41,910 nucleotides of DNA from Chlorobiota bacterium (GTDB taxonomy: Bacteria; Bacteroidota; Ignavibacteria; OLB7): NCBI GenBank assembly GCA_021296135.1, contig JAGWAZ010000036.1, positions 1 through 41,910 of the forward strand, written 5' to 3'. Below, in pieces: positions 25,559 to 34,086 of this stretch. The notes under the pieces were generated by a model that made no database searches, was not told the origin of the DNA, and worked only from the letters and a program-made list of their open reading frames with translations. The position numbers and the translations under genes are program-made. Numbering within the stretch: the stretch's first letter is position 1; each line of letters starts with the position of its first letter.

Positions 25559-26518
25559 TCACTCTCTTGGTTCCCTTCTCCTTTCAATCCAGTGAGTGAA
25601 CCACTCCACTCCCTCGGATACCGTCTCAACAGTGACAACTTCGCTATCGAGTTTATTCCTGAACCATGTATACTGCCGTTTGGCGTATCTTCGAGTAGAT
25701 TGCTGAACAGCCGGAATCACTTCGCTTGAATCTATCTTCCCTCCAAACATTTCGATGACCTCTTTGTACCCAACGGTTCTGAGTCCCGGAGCGTTTGCAG
25801 AATAACCGGCCCCAATAAGGGCTTTTGTTTCATCAACTAATCCTTCATCAAACATCTCGATAACACGTTTATTGATACGGTGATAAAGCTGCTTTCGTTC
25901 CGGTAGCATCAGGCAATAGGAAGGGGAAAGATTGCTGGAGTATCGATCCCGATCATAAAACGTGCTGTAGCAAACCCCTGTCTGATGCCAGCACGTCAAT
26001 GCTCGTAGAGTCTTCACGCGACTCTCCTTTGGAAAAAGCCTCGCTGCCTCAGGATCAACTCTCAAAAGCTCGTTGAAGAGACTCTCGTATCCTTCAGTCG
26101 CCAATCGTTTCTCAAGTTCTGCATAGATTTTGCTGTCGGCAGCCGGCGCCGACAATCCCTTAAACAAGGCATGTACGTAGAAACCGGTTCCACCTACCAC
26201 TAACGGAATATTGCCACGAGAAATTATCGACTCGATTGCCTGTGAAGCATTGCGAGCAAACTGGCCGGCAGAATATCGATGGTCAGGGGCGTGAATGTCG
26301 ATCAAATGATGAGGAATACGCTCGCGGATCTCTTTCGAAGGCTTTGCCGTACCAATATCCATGCCGACATAGATCTGGCGCGAATCTGCAGAGATCACCT
26401 CTATCTGTGAATAACGATCGGCAAGTAACGTGGCAAGCTTTGTCTTCCCTGAGGCCGTCGGGCCAACGATACCAGGAACAAAGAGCGTTCTCTCCCGGGA
26501 CTTCGCCTCAACCTCCAT
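25559..26518 (-). CDS. miaA: tRNA dimethylallyltransferase
   Basis: A 319-residue enzyme that transfers a dimethylallyl group from DMAPP to N6 of adenosine 37 in tRNAs reading codons beginning with U. The P-loop GPTASGKTKLA lies near residues 18-28, followed by ISADSRQIYVGMDIGTAKP, the family's substrate-binding region, and LVVGGTGFYVHAL. ATG at 26518 is preferred because GAGG lies about eight bases upstream; a TTG precedes it by one codon. It follows pcm by about 15 nt on the same strand and is probably the last gene of the phoH-cdaA-pcm-miaA cluster, ended by the hairpin at 25501-25534. Confidence 0.96.
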   Translation of the reverse strand: MEVEAKSRERTLFVPGIVGPTASGKTKLATLLADRYSQIEVISADSRQIYVGMDIGTAKPSKEIRERIPHHLIDIHAPDHRYSAGQFARNASQAIESIISRGNIPLVVGGTGFYVHALFKGLSAPAADSKIYAELEKRLATEGYESLFNELLRVDPEAARLFPKESRVKTLRALTCWHQTGVCYSTFYDRDRYSSNLSPSYCLMLPERKQLYHRINKRVIEMFDEGLVDETKALIGAGYSANAPGLRTVGYKEVIEMFGGKIDSSEVIPAVQQSTRRYAKRQYTWFRNKLDSEVVTVETVSEGVEWFTHWIERRREPRE

Positions 26519-26533
26519 CAAGCCACCCTCGTA

Positions 26534-27211
26534 TCATCTCGCTGTCTCATCCCATCCCCTCTTTCCAATCAGAGGAACAAATCGGAATTCTCCATGCTCG
26601 GTAACGTCGAACTCATCATCTGAAAGCCTTCTCACAACAAAGAGTTGTTGTCGTTTCTTTTCACCGACCGGAATCACCAATTGCCCTCCGACAGAGAGTT
26701 GATCCATCAATGATGACGATATCTTTGGAGCACCAGCAGTGACAATAACTCCGTCATATGGTGCAAACTCGTTCCAGCCCACTGAACCATCTCCAAGACG
26801 AGTGGCAATCTTGAATCCGTGCTCCTCAAACCGATTTCTTGCTGTTTCCAACAGTTCCGGCATTCGTTCAATTGACCAGACTTGTGCCCCAAGTAGAGAG
26901 AGAAGAGCGGCCTGATAGCCACTCCCAGTTCCAACTTCAAGGACCTTCATTCCTTCAAAGGGGTTTAAAAGTTGGGTCATTCTTGCAACCGTATAGGGTT
27001 GAGAGATCGTCTGTCCGCAGGCTATTGGCAGAGCCTCGTTATCATAGGCTCGTGTCTTGAATCCTTCCGGAACAAACCATTCTCGTCGAAGGCTGGCTAT
27101 TGCCTTCAGGACCATTTCGTTATCAATTCCCTTGAGTCGAAGTTCTTCTGCAAGATGCTGCGAAGATAATCCGTTGCACGTTCGATGTCTTGCTTGCATC
27201 GGCTTTCCCAT
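26534..27211 (-). CDS. pcm: Protein-L-isoaspartate O-methyltransferase
   Basis: A 225-residue SAM-dependent enzyme that methylates abnormal L-isoaspartyl residues to start their repair. SAM-binding motif I is VLEVGTGSGYQAALL near residue 90, with GQTISQPYTVA (substrate-site region, about 66-76), YDGVIVTAGAP and GGQLVIPVG later. The length is typical of bacterial Pcm. Two ATGs are possible, at 27211 and four codons later; GGGGGTGA lies upstream of the first. It starts 20 nt after cdaA and ends 15 nt before miaA, so it is probably co-transcribed with both. Confidence 0.95.
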   Translation of the reverse strand: MGKPMQARHRTCNGLSSQHLAEELRLKGIDNEMVLKAIASLRREWFVPEGFKTRAYDNEALPIACGQTISQPYTVARMTQLLNPFEGMKVLEVGTGSGYQAALLSLLGAQVWSIERMPELLETARNRFEEHGFKIATRLGDGSVGWNEFAPYDGVIVTAGAPKISSSLMDQLSVGGQLVIPVGEKKRQQLFVVRRLSDDEFDVTEHGEFRFVPLIGKRGWDETAR

Positions 27212-27231
27212 TGATGTAACTGGTCACCCCC

Positions 27232-28068
27232 TCAACTCTGTCGTTTAATTCCCCGAAAGAGAGAACCGATCCGCTTCCACAAAGGTTGCTCTGCTTTCTC
27301 CCTATCCCTTGTCAAGGTACGACGCAGTAAGCTCTTCAGTTCATCAGCAGACTTGTTATAGTAGAGATTCCCTTCCATGGCATAACTTATATACCCCGTC
27401 TCCTCACTGACAATCACCACAAATACATCGGCATGTTCACTGATACCAAGCCCCGCACGGTGGCGTGTACCAAGCTGTTTATCAGGAGTCTTCATGACCG
27501 AACTGAACGGGAGAATAACACGGGCTGATTCAATTCGTTCACCTTCAACAATAACAGCTCCGTCATGTAATGGAGATTTGGGATTAAAGATCGTCAGGAG
27601 CATCTCTTTGGTGAGAGCAGCCCCAATTGAAACTCCGGTATCTACGGTAAAGGTAATATCAGTTGCGCAGGAAACAACAATGAGACCTCCAAAACGGTGC
27701 TTTGATAACTCCTTGGCGGCTCCGACGATCTCGGAAACGACATGCTCAATATCGTATTCACGTATTGAAGTCGCCAGACCTTGGCGTCCAAGGATAAGAA
27801 GTATGCGACGAAGCTCAGGTTGGAAAAGAATGATAAGTGCAATAACCCAGATAGCACTGACAGTTTGAAGCATCCAACTCAAAAGCTTCATCTCCAGGAA
27901 TTGGCTGAGAATACCCGCCCCGATAATCAGGATAAGGCCGACAAAGATCTGGGCTGCAATTGTCCCCCTCATCGCCACATAAAGACGATAGAGGACAAAA
28001 GCAACAATACCGATGTCTATCAGGTCAACAACCCGTATAACAAGGAAATCAATGCGAAAGAGTTCCAA
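27232..28068 (-). CDS. cdaA: Membrane-anchored diadenylate cyclase
   Basis: A 278-residue CdaA-type enzyme that condenses two ATP into cyclic di-AMP, a second messenger often tied to potassium and turgor control. Three transmembrane helices occupy about 10-32, 36-58 and 65-83. The DAC (DisA_N) catalytic domain follows, with the hallmark DGA at 169-171 (SPLHDGAVIV) and RHR at 202-204 (GTRHRAGLG). The apparent start is TTG at 28068; a later start would remove the first helix. CdaR/YbbR, the frequent regulator of CdaA, is not beside it. It lies 78 nt after phoH and 20 nt before pcm on the same strand. Confidence 0.95.
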   Translation of the reverse strand: MELFRIDFLVIRVVDLIDIGIVAFVLYRLYVAMRGTIAAQIFVGLILIIGAGILSQFLEMKLLSWMLQTVSAIWVIALIILFQPELRRILLILGRQGLATSIREYDIEHVVSEIVGAAKELSKHRFGGLIVVSCATDITFTVDTGVSIGAALTKEMLLTIFNPKSPLHDGAVIVEGERIESARVILPFSSVMKTPDKQLGTRHRAGLGISEHADVFVVIVSEETGYISYAMEGNLYYNKSADELKSLLRRTLTRDREKAEQPLWKRIGSLFRGIKRQS

Positions 28069-28146
28069 CGTGGTACCACCCAGAGTTAAGCCTCAGTTCA
28101 ATTGTATAGATCATATTTCAACGTCAACTGAGTAAAGAGCTTCAAG

Positions 28147-29121
28147 CTACAGCCCACCCGATACCCCATGTTCCTCATAGGCCCGGATGATCTCCTTCAC
28201 AAGTTTGTGTCGAACAACGTCCGACTTCTCAAAATGGATGAACTCAATCCCTTCAATTCCTTGTAGAATTGACGTTGCCTGAATCAATCCACTCTCAACA
28301 TTTTTCGGGAGATCCGTCTGGGTAAGATCACCGGTGATGATAGCTCTGCTATTGACCCCCAGACGAGTGAGGAACATTTTCATCTGCAACGTGGTTGTAT
28401 TCTGGGCTTCGTCAAGAATAACAAAAGCATTGTTCAGGGTTCGACCACGCATGAATGCAAGAGGGACAACTTCGATTGAACGACGCTCCCCCATCGACTT
28501 CAGCTTTTCAGGCGGGATCATGTCATCAAGAGCATCATATAACGGACGGAGATAGGGATCGACCTTCTCCTGAAGATCACCTGGCAGGAACCCAAGACTC
28601 TCTCCTGCTTCAACAGCCGGCCGTGTAAGAATGATTTTTGTCACTTCCCTGTTTCGGTAGGCATTCACAGCCATCGCTACAGCCAGGTATGTCTTGCCTG
28701 TTCCAGCCGGGCCAATTGCGAAGACAATATCGTTCTCGCGAACCTTCTGTGTATACTCAAGCTGTCGTGGGCCTTTAGCCTTTATCACACTCTTGTGAGC
28801 AAAGAAAATGACATCCTCAAGTTCCCCCCCTTTCAGTTGTGTACCGAGTGAAGATCTGCCACCTGCCACAACATCGATTATAGTTTCAACATCTGTCTGC
28901 ATCAATGCACCGTTACGTCTGACCATGTAGATCATTTCGTTGATCACACGGCTTAACAGCTCCACATCAGCTTGCCCTCCATGGATAACGACAGAATCTC
29001 CTCTGACAATCGGGACAGCGTCGAATCGGGATTCAAGTATTGTGAGATTAGCATCGTTGAAGCCGAGAAAAGCTAATTGATCGACACCTGTGAGCGAGAT
29101 TATTTGTTCAGTGCTACCCAT
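28147..29121 (-). CDS. phoH: PhoH-like ATPase
   Basis: A 324-residue PhoH-family P-loop ATPase. After an N-terminal KH-like region of about 120 residues comes the ATPase core: Walker A GPAGTGKTYLA near 137-147, TRPAVEAGESLGFLPGD, and Walker B FVILDEAQNTT near 232-242, with TGDLTQTDLP afterwards. Family members are linked to RNA metabolism and stress, often beside ybeY/ybeZ genes; the exact reaction is not settled. It is the first gene of a same-strand cluster with cdaA, pcm and miaA. A hairpin at 29190-29223 lies upstream and terminates the preceding LysM gene. Confidence 0.94.
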   Translation of the reverse strand: MGSTEQIISLTGVDQLAFLGFNDANLTILESRFDAVPIVRGDSVVIHGGQADVELLSRVINEMIYMVRRNGALMQTDVETIIDVVAGGRSSLGTQLKGGELEDVIFFAHKSVIKAKGPRQLEYTQKVRENDIVFAIGPAGTGKTYLAVAMAVNAYRNREVTKIILTRPAVEAGESLGFLPGDLQEKVDPYLRPLYDALDDMIPPEKLKSMGERRSIEVVPLAFMRGRTLNNAFVILDEAQNTTTLQMKMFLTRLGVNSRAIITGDLTQTDLPKNVESGLIQATSILQGIEGIEFIHFEKSDVVRHKLVKEIIRAYEEHGVSGGL

Positions 29122-29189
29122 TCGCCCGAAAATAGCAAATGTTCAAATCGTTGAAAGTTGAATCAAGTCAAAAAGTCTGTCAAAAGAAA

Positions 29190-29223
29190 AAACTCTCCGC
29201 AGAAAAACATCTGCGGAGAGTTT
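29190..29223 (-). terminator. Rho-independent terminator after the LysM gene
   Basis: AAACTCTCCGCAG (29190-29202) and CTGCGGAGAGTTT (29211-29223) form a perfect 13-bp stem around an 8-nt loop. On the minus strand it is followed by a T-run (complement of the A-run at 29184-29190). It closes the gene at 29265-30083. Confidence 0.88.
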
Positions 29224-29264
29224 CATAGGAATTTCACGTTTCCCTGATCTGTCCATAGAAAGCA

Positions 29265-30083
29265 TCAGTTGCCACTTGCAGCATCATCGGTCTCAACCTG
29301 ACGTGTACGACGAGCGGCTGCGGCACGACGAGCAGCTTCACGCTTCTGACGGTAGTAGAGACGCTCGGCTTTCAACTCTTCATCAGATTTTGGTCCTGGA
29401 GGAGGAATGCGAAGTACTTGTCCAGGGAAGATCAAATCAGGATTTCGAATCTGATCGGTGTTTTCCTGCCAGATCTTTGGCCACATAAAGGCGTCGCTAT
29501 AGATATCATCCTTTGCAGCTATGTTCCAGAGACAGTCACGATCTTTCTGCCATGTACCGACAGTATAGGTGTCTCCGCGATAGTTCTGAGCGCGGTCGTA
29601 CAGTGTCTTGATGTTGCGTGCAAGCCCGACCATCTTGTCGTAGAATTCGGGCAGGGCTACAATTTTGTTCTTGCGCAGCTCGTTCAGATCGGCCCAGAGT
29701 TTATCAATCTCGCTGATCCGTTTGGAAAGTTGTTCGTCACTCATCTGCTGCATTTCACGGACTCGTGCCTCAATGCGGCCTAACTGCTCGCGGAATGCGT
29801 TCACATCCTGCTCGGTCGCTCCGATTAAGTCATAAATCGCCTTATTACAGGCGGCCAGCTCGTTTGTCAACGCAGTAAGCTTTGCATTTTCGCTATTGAC
29901 CTGCGTTACCAGCGCATCGTATTGAGACTGAAGGTTAGCGACACGATTGCGGAATTCCCCGATACGAATTTCTGCCTCATCCTTCTTGAGCAGACTGTCC
30001 GGCTTGTTTGGATCGACCATCACCTGAGCGAAGGCCGGAATCGCTAGAAAACCACATGCTAGTACTGCCAGCAAAGTTCTCAT
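29265..30083 (-). CDS. Exported coiled-coil protein with a LysM domain
   Basis: A 272-residue protein with a signal peptide (MRTLLAVLACGFLAIPAFAQ) cleaved near AFAQ. Residues about 30-165 are strongly helical with coiled-coil heptads. A LysM-like domain covers about 190-245 (YTVGTWQKDRDCLWNIAAK ... FPGQVLRIP), expected to bind peptidoglycan glycan. The tail is Arg/Ala-rich (KREAARRAAAARRTRQ). It probably anchors or spaces something at the cell wall. AGGAGATAT precedes the ATG. The small coiled-coil lipoprotein gene lies just upstream with 61 nt between, suggesting an outer-membrane to wall linkage pair. A strong terminator follows. Confidence 0.87.
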   Translation of the reverse strand: MRTLLAVLACGFLAIPAFAQVMVDPNKPDSLLKKDEAEIRIGEFRNRVANLQSQYDALVTQVNSENAKLTALTNELAACNKAIYDLIGATEQDVNAFREQLGRIEARVREMQQMSDEQLSKRISEIDKLWADLNELRKNKIVALPEFYDKMVGLARNIKTLYDRAQNYRGDTYTVGTWQKDRDCLWNIAAKDDIYSDAFMWPKIWQENTDQIRNPDLIFPGQVLRIPPPGPKSDEELKAERLYYRQKREAARRAAAARRTRQVETDDAASGN

Positions 30084-30144
30084 GGTGTTATATCTCCTGA
30101 ATGATTGTTATTGCAGTTTAAAATTTGAAGTCAGTCCGATACTG

Positions 30145-30444
30145 TCAATCTTCCGGGAACAGACCTGCAGGCCAGGCATTTGGCCACTGTGCGAGCTTGC
30201 TCTGGACAAACTGCTTGCGTGAATTACAGTTATCCACCTCTCTTTGGTGCGCACTGACTTCGTTCTTCAGTCGATTCAACTCGTTCTTCTTTGCCTCGAT
30301 GTCCTGCTTCAACTGCGCCTCCTGAGTGCGTAGCTGACGCAGTGTTGCTAACTGCTCTGTGGTAATCTTCGACGAGCAGCTCGCCAGGAATGATAACCCT
30401 GCAACCGTAAGGGCCAGCATTCCAATTCTAATTTTTGCGTTCAT
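30145..30444 (-). CDS. Small coiled-coil lipoprotein
   Basis: A 99-residue lipoprotein: signal peptide with lipobox LASC (SFLASCSSK), then about 45 residues of heptad-patterned helix (LRTQEAQLKQDIEAKKNELN) and a short Trp/Pro-rich end (WPNAWPAGLFPED). The size and layout resemble Lpp-like wall-linking lipoproteins, but there is no C-terminal lysine for covalent linkage. A strong ribosome-binding site, AGGAGG (complement 30453-30458), lies 8 nt before the ATG, consistent with high expression. The LysM protein follows on the same strand and is the likely partner. Confidence 0.85.
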   Translation of the reverse strand: MNAKIRIGMLALTVAGLSFLASCSSKITTEQLATLRQLRTQEAQLKQDIEAKKNELNRLKNEVSAHQREVDNCNSRKQFVQSKLAQWPNAWPAGLFPED

Positions 30445-30507
30445 ACGTGCAACCTCCTGTTTAGGGTTCTAATGACTGTGAAACTGGGAAAGTTGTGTCT
30501 TTATTTA

Positions 30508-30570
30508 TTTCAACGAACCTATCGTTCAAAGAACTCCAGACGGCAAAGAAGCCGTGCGAGTTCGTTGAAA
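30508..30570. repeat. Long inverted repeat with nested hairpin upstream of the lipoprotein gene
   Basis: TTTCAACGAAC (30508-30518) and GTTCGTTGAAA (30560-30570) are perfect 11-bp complements. The 41-nt interior contains CGGC-N6-GCCG (30541-30554) and a competing 6-bp pair GAACTC/GAGTTC (30531-30536/30558-30563). It lies 64-126 nt upstream of the lipoprotein ATG. It could be a terminator of the efflux operon, an untranslated-leader structure, or an operator. Confidence 0.55.
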
Positions 30571-30709
30571 ACCCTCTTAAAGTAACTATTATGCCGGGAA
30601 AGACAATACCTGCTTAGAATACCAAGCGAAAATATTTCTCCAGACATCAGGAGAACGAGTTCACGGATAAAAGTGTTAGCAACAGGTATTTGGGCCAATC
30701 AAGGAGTCT

Positions 30710-31936
30710 CTATTCATACCGTAGAGCATCAATCGGGTCAAGGCGAGCGGCCTGCCAGGCAGGATAGGCGCCAAATCCAACGCCGATTAAAAGACAGATA
30801 CCGGATGAAATCAGGATGCTTGACCAGGGAAAGGCAGGTGTAACATTCAGTAGTAGACCAAGCAGAAGACCAACAAGGCCTCCTGTTACAATCCCGATAA
30901 GGGCACCAAACTGGCAAATAGTTATCGCCTCGATGATAAATTGGGAAATGATATCGCTCCGTTTGGCTCCGACCGCCTTGCGAATCCCTATTTCCTTAGT
31001 CCGCTCTTTCACAGAGACAAGCATGATGTTCATGATGCCAACACCGGCAGCTATCAAGGCGATAATCCCGCAGAACAATCCAAAGAAGGTGAGATATTTC
31101 GTAAAACCACTTACTGTCTCTACAACCTCGGATTGCGAGATTACTTCAAAATCATTCTTCTGATTGGCCTGAAGCCGTCGGATTGCCCGCATATCTGCAA
31201 CTGCTTCGCCCATCGTTTCGTCCAGAAGCTGGCTACTCCGCGCACGTACAACAATATCGACAGATGATCGCCACTCATCGAAAAAGTATTTGGGAGCGCT
31301 CGAGATTGGCACGATGACGAGATTGTCCTGACTCTGTCCCAAAATCGCCCCCTTTGAGCCAAGAATCCCAACAACGACATAACGATGTCCATCAATCTTA
31401 ACTGTGGAGCCAAGATCTTTCTCTTCTATACCGAGACTGCCAGCAACGTCGGCTCCCAACACAACGACATCCCTTCCAAGCCGCACTTCTTCAGGATCGA
31501 GCGCTCTTCCGGAGTTGACTCTGTAGCCAACCAGCAAAGTAAAGGATTCGTCTGCTCCGTACAGGACGATATTCGGGTCGGTCGCCTCATCACCGAACTT
31601 GACGACTTTCCCGGGGGTCTCTATAAAAACACCGATTCGCTCAGCCATTGTCAGACGTTCCTTGAACTTCAAAGCCTGCCTCACCGTAATATTGGATCGT
31701 GCTGATCTGCGTGAGCCATGTCCCACTTTAATGGCCGGGTTTTTCTGAACTACAAAATCATTGCTTCCCAACGCAACAAGTTGCTCGTTTACAGTATTGT
31801 CAAGAGCTCCAACAGCCGCAGCAACGCCCACAATAGCGAATACGCCGATTGCCATCGAAAGAAGGGTCAAGCCGGCCCGCAACTTATTACTGCGTAGCGA
31901 GTTGAACGCCATCCGTATCGACTCAGACCAGTTCAT
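30710..31936 (-). CDS. MacB/FtsX-type ABC transporter permease, last gene of efflux operon
   Basis: A 408-residue inner-membrane permease. A first transmembrane helix (LTLLSMAIGVFAIVGVAAAV, about 22-41) is followed by a large periplasmic MacB_PCD domain with GADVAGSLGI and KIDGHRYVVVGIL. Three C-terminal helices form the FtsX core, with the family signature SVKERTKEIGIRKAVGAKR near 310-328. MacB-type proteins are mechanotransmitters: they use ATP hydrolysis at the inner face to move a periplasmic substrate through TolC. No ATPase domain is fused; it is encoded separately at 33326-34084. A second permease gene precedes it by 93 nt. The substrate is unknown. Confidence 0.92.
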   Translation of the reverse strand: MNWSESIRMAFNSLRSNKLRAGLTLLSMAIGVFAIVGVAAAVGALDNTVNEQLVALGSNDFVVQKNPAIKVGHGSRRSARSNITVRQALKFKERLTMAERIGVFIETPGKVVKFGDEATDPNIVLYGADESFTLLVGYRVNSGRALDPEEVRLGRDVVVLGADVAGSLGIEEKDLGSTVKIDGHRYVVVGILGSKGAILGQSQDNLVIVPISSAPKYFFDEWRSSVDIVVRARSSQLLDETMGEAVADMRAIRRLQANQKNDFEVISQSEVVETVSGFTKYLTFFGLFCGIIALIAAGVGIMNIMLVSVKERTKEIGIRKAVGAKRSDIISQFIIEAITICQFGALIGIVTGGLVGLLLGLLLNVTPAFPWSSILISSGICLLIGVGFGAYPAWQAARLDPIDALRYE

Positions 31937-32005
31937 GAGGTTGGTTGATAGTTCTATAGAGTTGCATAGTTGATTGGTTACTAAATCGGATCCATGACTT
32001 CTGAT

Positions 32006-32033
32006 TTCTAACTTCCTACTTCTAACTTCCTAT
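32006..32033. repeat. 14-bp tandem repeat between the two permease genes
   Basis: TTCTAACTTCCTAC at 32006-32019 is followed by TTCTAACTTCCTAT at 32020-32033, two units differing at the last base. A weaker copy (ACTTCTGAT) lies just before. It fills part of the 93-nt gap within the operon and overlaps the end of the upstream permease gene by a few bases. Confidence 0.8.
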
Positions 32034-33316
32034 TCTGCTCGTAATGCTTCAACCGGATCAAGTCTTGAAGCACGAAACGCCGGTATAATACCGGCCATTA
32101 CTCCGACAACCACTGCAACAACAACAGCAATAAGAATCTGTGTTGCCGGGATTGTTGATGAAAGAAACGAAAGGTTCACGGTAGTATCCGCTTCTGCAAG
32201 ACCAACAAGGCTGAGCAAACTGATCAGGCCACTCACAACCTGATCCTTAAAGCCAGCTATCAAGGAGGTCAGGACCAGACCAATCATCGCACCAAACAGG
32301 CAGAGAAGAATAGACTCAACCAGAAATTGGAGAAGGATGCGACTTCGGGTTGCACCAACAGCCTTCCTAAGACCGATCTCCTTTGTCCGTTCGGCAACAG
32401 ATACAAACATGATATTCATGATACCGATCGAGCCAACAAGGAATGCAAGACCTGTCATGAAGAGACCGATTCCCCAGACGACACCTCTGGTGATGTCGAT
32501 AAACTGACTGAACATTTCCTGAGAATTGACACCAAAGTTATCATCGTCTTCCGGAGCAAGAGAACGAACAGCTCGCATAACGCCGATAGCCTCATACTTC
32601 ATATTTTCCAATTCTTCAGGACTCTTCGCTTTTACATTGATAGTCACGCCCGGACGTGGCCCGTAGATGTTGAAAAACCGTTTGATCGGAATCAACGACA
32701 TGTTGTCTATGAAATCGACCAACATCGTTCCCCTCTTGGGCATAACGCCGATCACAGTAAAAGGCTGCCCTTTAATACGGATCGTGCGTCCAAGGGCATC
32801 CCCTTTTGGAAAAAGATTCTCATGTACATTATGTCCAAGAACAACAACGTTAGTGCCAAGATCATTTTCAGCTTCGGTGAAAAATCTCCCTTCAGCCATC
32901 ACGCCGGAATACATATCTCTGTATTCTGATGTTGTCCCGTAAACCATCGTTCCCTGGAGTTGAAGATCACCATAACGAACATCTGAGGAGAATCTATCGG
33001 CGGTCGGAACTACGTACTCAGCACCAAGCATTCGCTCCTTAAAACGATCATACTGCAGCATATCAATCTTCGGTCGGTTCCGCTGCGACATCCAGTCAGT
33101 TTGACCACTCCAGTCATACTTATCGATATAGAGAATATCATCACCGAAGAAAGCAAACGATTGAGTGAAGGCCTGGTCAAGTCCGTTCAATACCCATCCC
33201 ATCAACAGCACAAAAAAAATGCCAATGACAACGCCGAGCGTAGTTAGCGTTGCACGCATTTTATTAGCAGCCAGTGCCCTGAATGCCGGTCGGATGTTTT
33301 CTCTGAGTTGAACCAT
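32030..33316 (-). CDS. MacB/FtsX-type ABC transporter permease
   Basis: A 428-residue permease of the same family as its downstream neighbour. The first helix is LTTLGVVIGIFFVLLMGWVL (about 25-44). The periplasmic domain contains LGTNVVVLGHNVHENLFPKG and a lipid-accessible loop; the C-terminal part carries SVAERTKEIGLRKAVGATR near 312-330 and three helices ending FRASRLDPVEALRAE. Having two separate permeases with one ATPase suggests a heterodimeric MacB-like complex rather than the usual homodimer; a second, unrelated complex sharing the ATPase is possible. It starts 9 nt after the ATPase gene. Confidence 0.92.
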   Translation of the reverse strand: MVQLRENIRPAFRALAANKMRATLTTLGVVIGIFFVLLMGWVLNGLDQAFTQSFAFFGDDILYIDKYDWSGQTDWMSQRNRPKIDMLQYDRFKERMLGAEYVVPTADRFSSDVRYGDLQLQGTMVYGTTSEYRDMYSGVMAEGRFFTEAENDLGTNVVVLGHNVHENLFPKGDALGRTIRIKGQPFTVIGVMPKRGTMLVDFIDNMSLIPIKRFFNIYGPRPGVTINVKAKSPEELENMKYEAIGVMRAVRSLAPEDDDNFGVNSQEMFSQFIDITRGVVWGIGLFMTGLAFLVGSIGIMNIMFVSVAERTKEIGLRKAVGATRSRILLQFLVESILLCLFGAMIGLVLTSLIAGFKDQVVSGLISLLSLVGLAEADTTVNLSFLSSTIPATQILIAVVVAVVVGVMAGIIPAFRASRLDPVEALRAE

Positions 33317-33325
33317 CGGGCTGCT

Positions 33326-34084
33326 TTATCTTTCCTGAACCGCAAATCTTGAAACCTGTCGATTCGGATTAACAACATCTTCCTCTACCTCTCCATCCCG
33401 AAGCCGAATAATCCGTGCAGCATGGGTTGCGATATCTTCTTCGTGTGTTACGATAATGATGGTGTTCCCTTCTTCCCATAGCGACTCGAAGAGTCCTATA
33501 ATTTCATTGCCCGTCTTGGTATCGAGATTGCCAGTCGGTTCATCAGCGAGAATAATTGACGGTTTTGTAACAAGAGCACGAGCAATTGCGACGCGCTGAC
33601 GTTGCCCGCCTGAGAGTTCATTCGGTTTATGGGTTATCCGATCAGCCATGCTCACATCGGTCAAAGCTTCAATAGCGCGGTCTTCGCGTTTCCTTCTGCT
33701 TTCTCCGGAATAAATAAGAGGCAGCTCAACATTCTGAAGAGCAGTGCTTCTTGGCAGGAGATTAAAGGTTTGAAAAACAAATCCGATTTTGCGATTTCTG
33801 ATCCCGGCAAGTTCACGGTCGTTCATTCGGGAGACCTTTTCACCCTCAAACGAATATGATCCATGGGTCGGCGTGTCGAGACATCCTATAATATTCATCA
33901 ACGTTGACTTCCCGGAACCCGAGGGGCCCATGATCGCAACATATTCGTTTTGACTGAGAGATAGAGAGACCTCACGTAATGCATAGATCGTCTCCTCTCC
34001 CATTCTGTAGAGTCGGGTAATTCCCTTCAGATCAAGAATTGATCCTTCAGACTCGGCCAAGCGATGTTCATCGTTATAGGGCAT
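33326..34084 (-). CDS. ABC transporter ATP-binding protein, MacB/LolD type
   Basis: A 252-residue ATPase. Walker A is [13 protein letters not shown] (about 53-65), the Q-loop [13 protein letters not shown] signature [15 protein letters not shown] near 155-169, Walker [15 protein letters not shown] and the switch histidine in [11 protein letters not shown]. The sequence type ([16 protein letters not shown]) fits the MacB/LolD/FtsE group that energises FtsX-like permeases. It begins 2 nt after the adaptor gene's stop and ends 9 nt before the first permease gene, consistent with translation of a single complex. An N-terminal extension of about 18 residues before the first strand is slightly longer than usual. 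Confidence 0.96.
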   Translation of the reverse strand: MPYNDEHRLAESEGSILDLKGITRLYRMGEETIYALREVSLSLSQNEYVAIMGPSGSGKSTLMNIIGCLDTPTHGSYSFEGEKVSRMNDRELAGIRNRKIGFVFQTFNLLPRSTALQNVELPLIYSGESRRKREDRAIEALTDVSMADRITHKPNELSGGQRQRVAIARALVTKPSIILADEPTGNLDTKTGNEIIGLFESLWEEGNTIIIVTHEEDIATHAARIIRLRDGEVEEDVVNPNRQVSRFAVQER

Positions 34085-34086
34085 CC

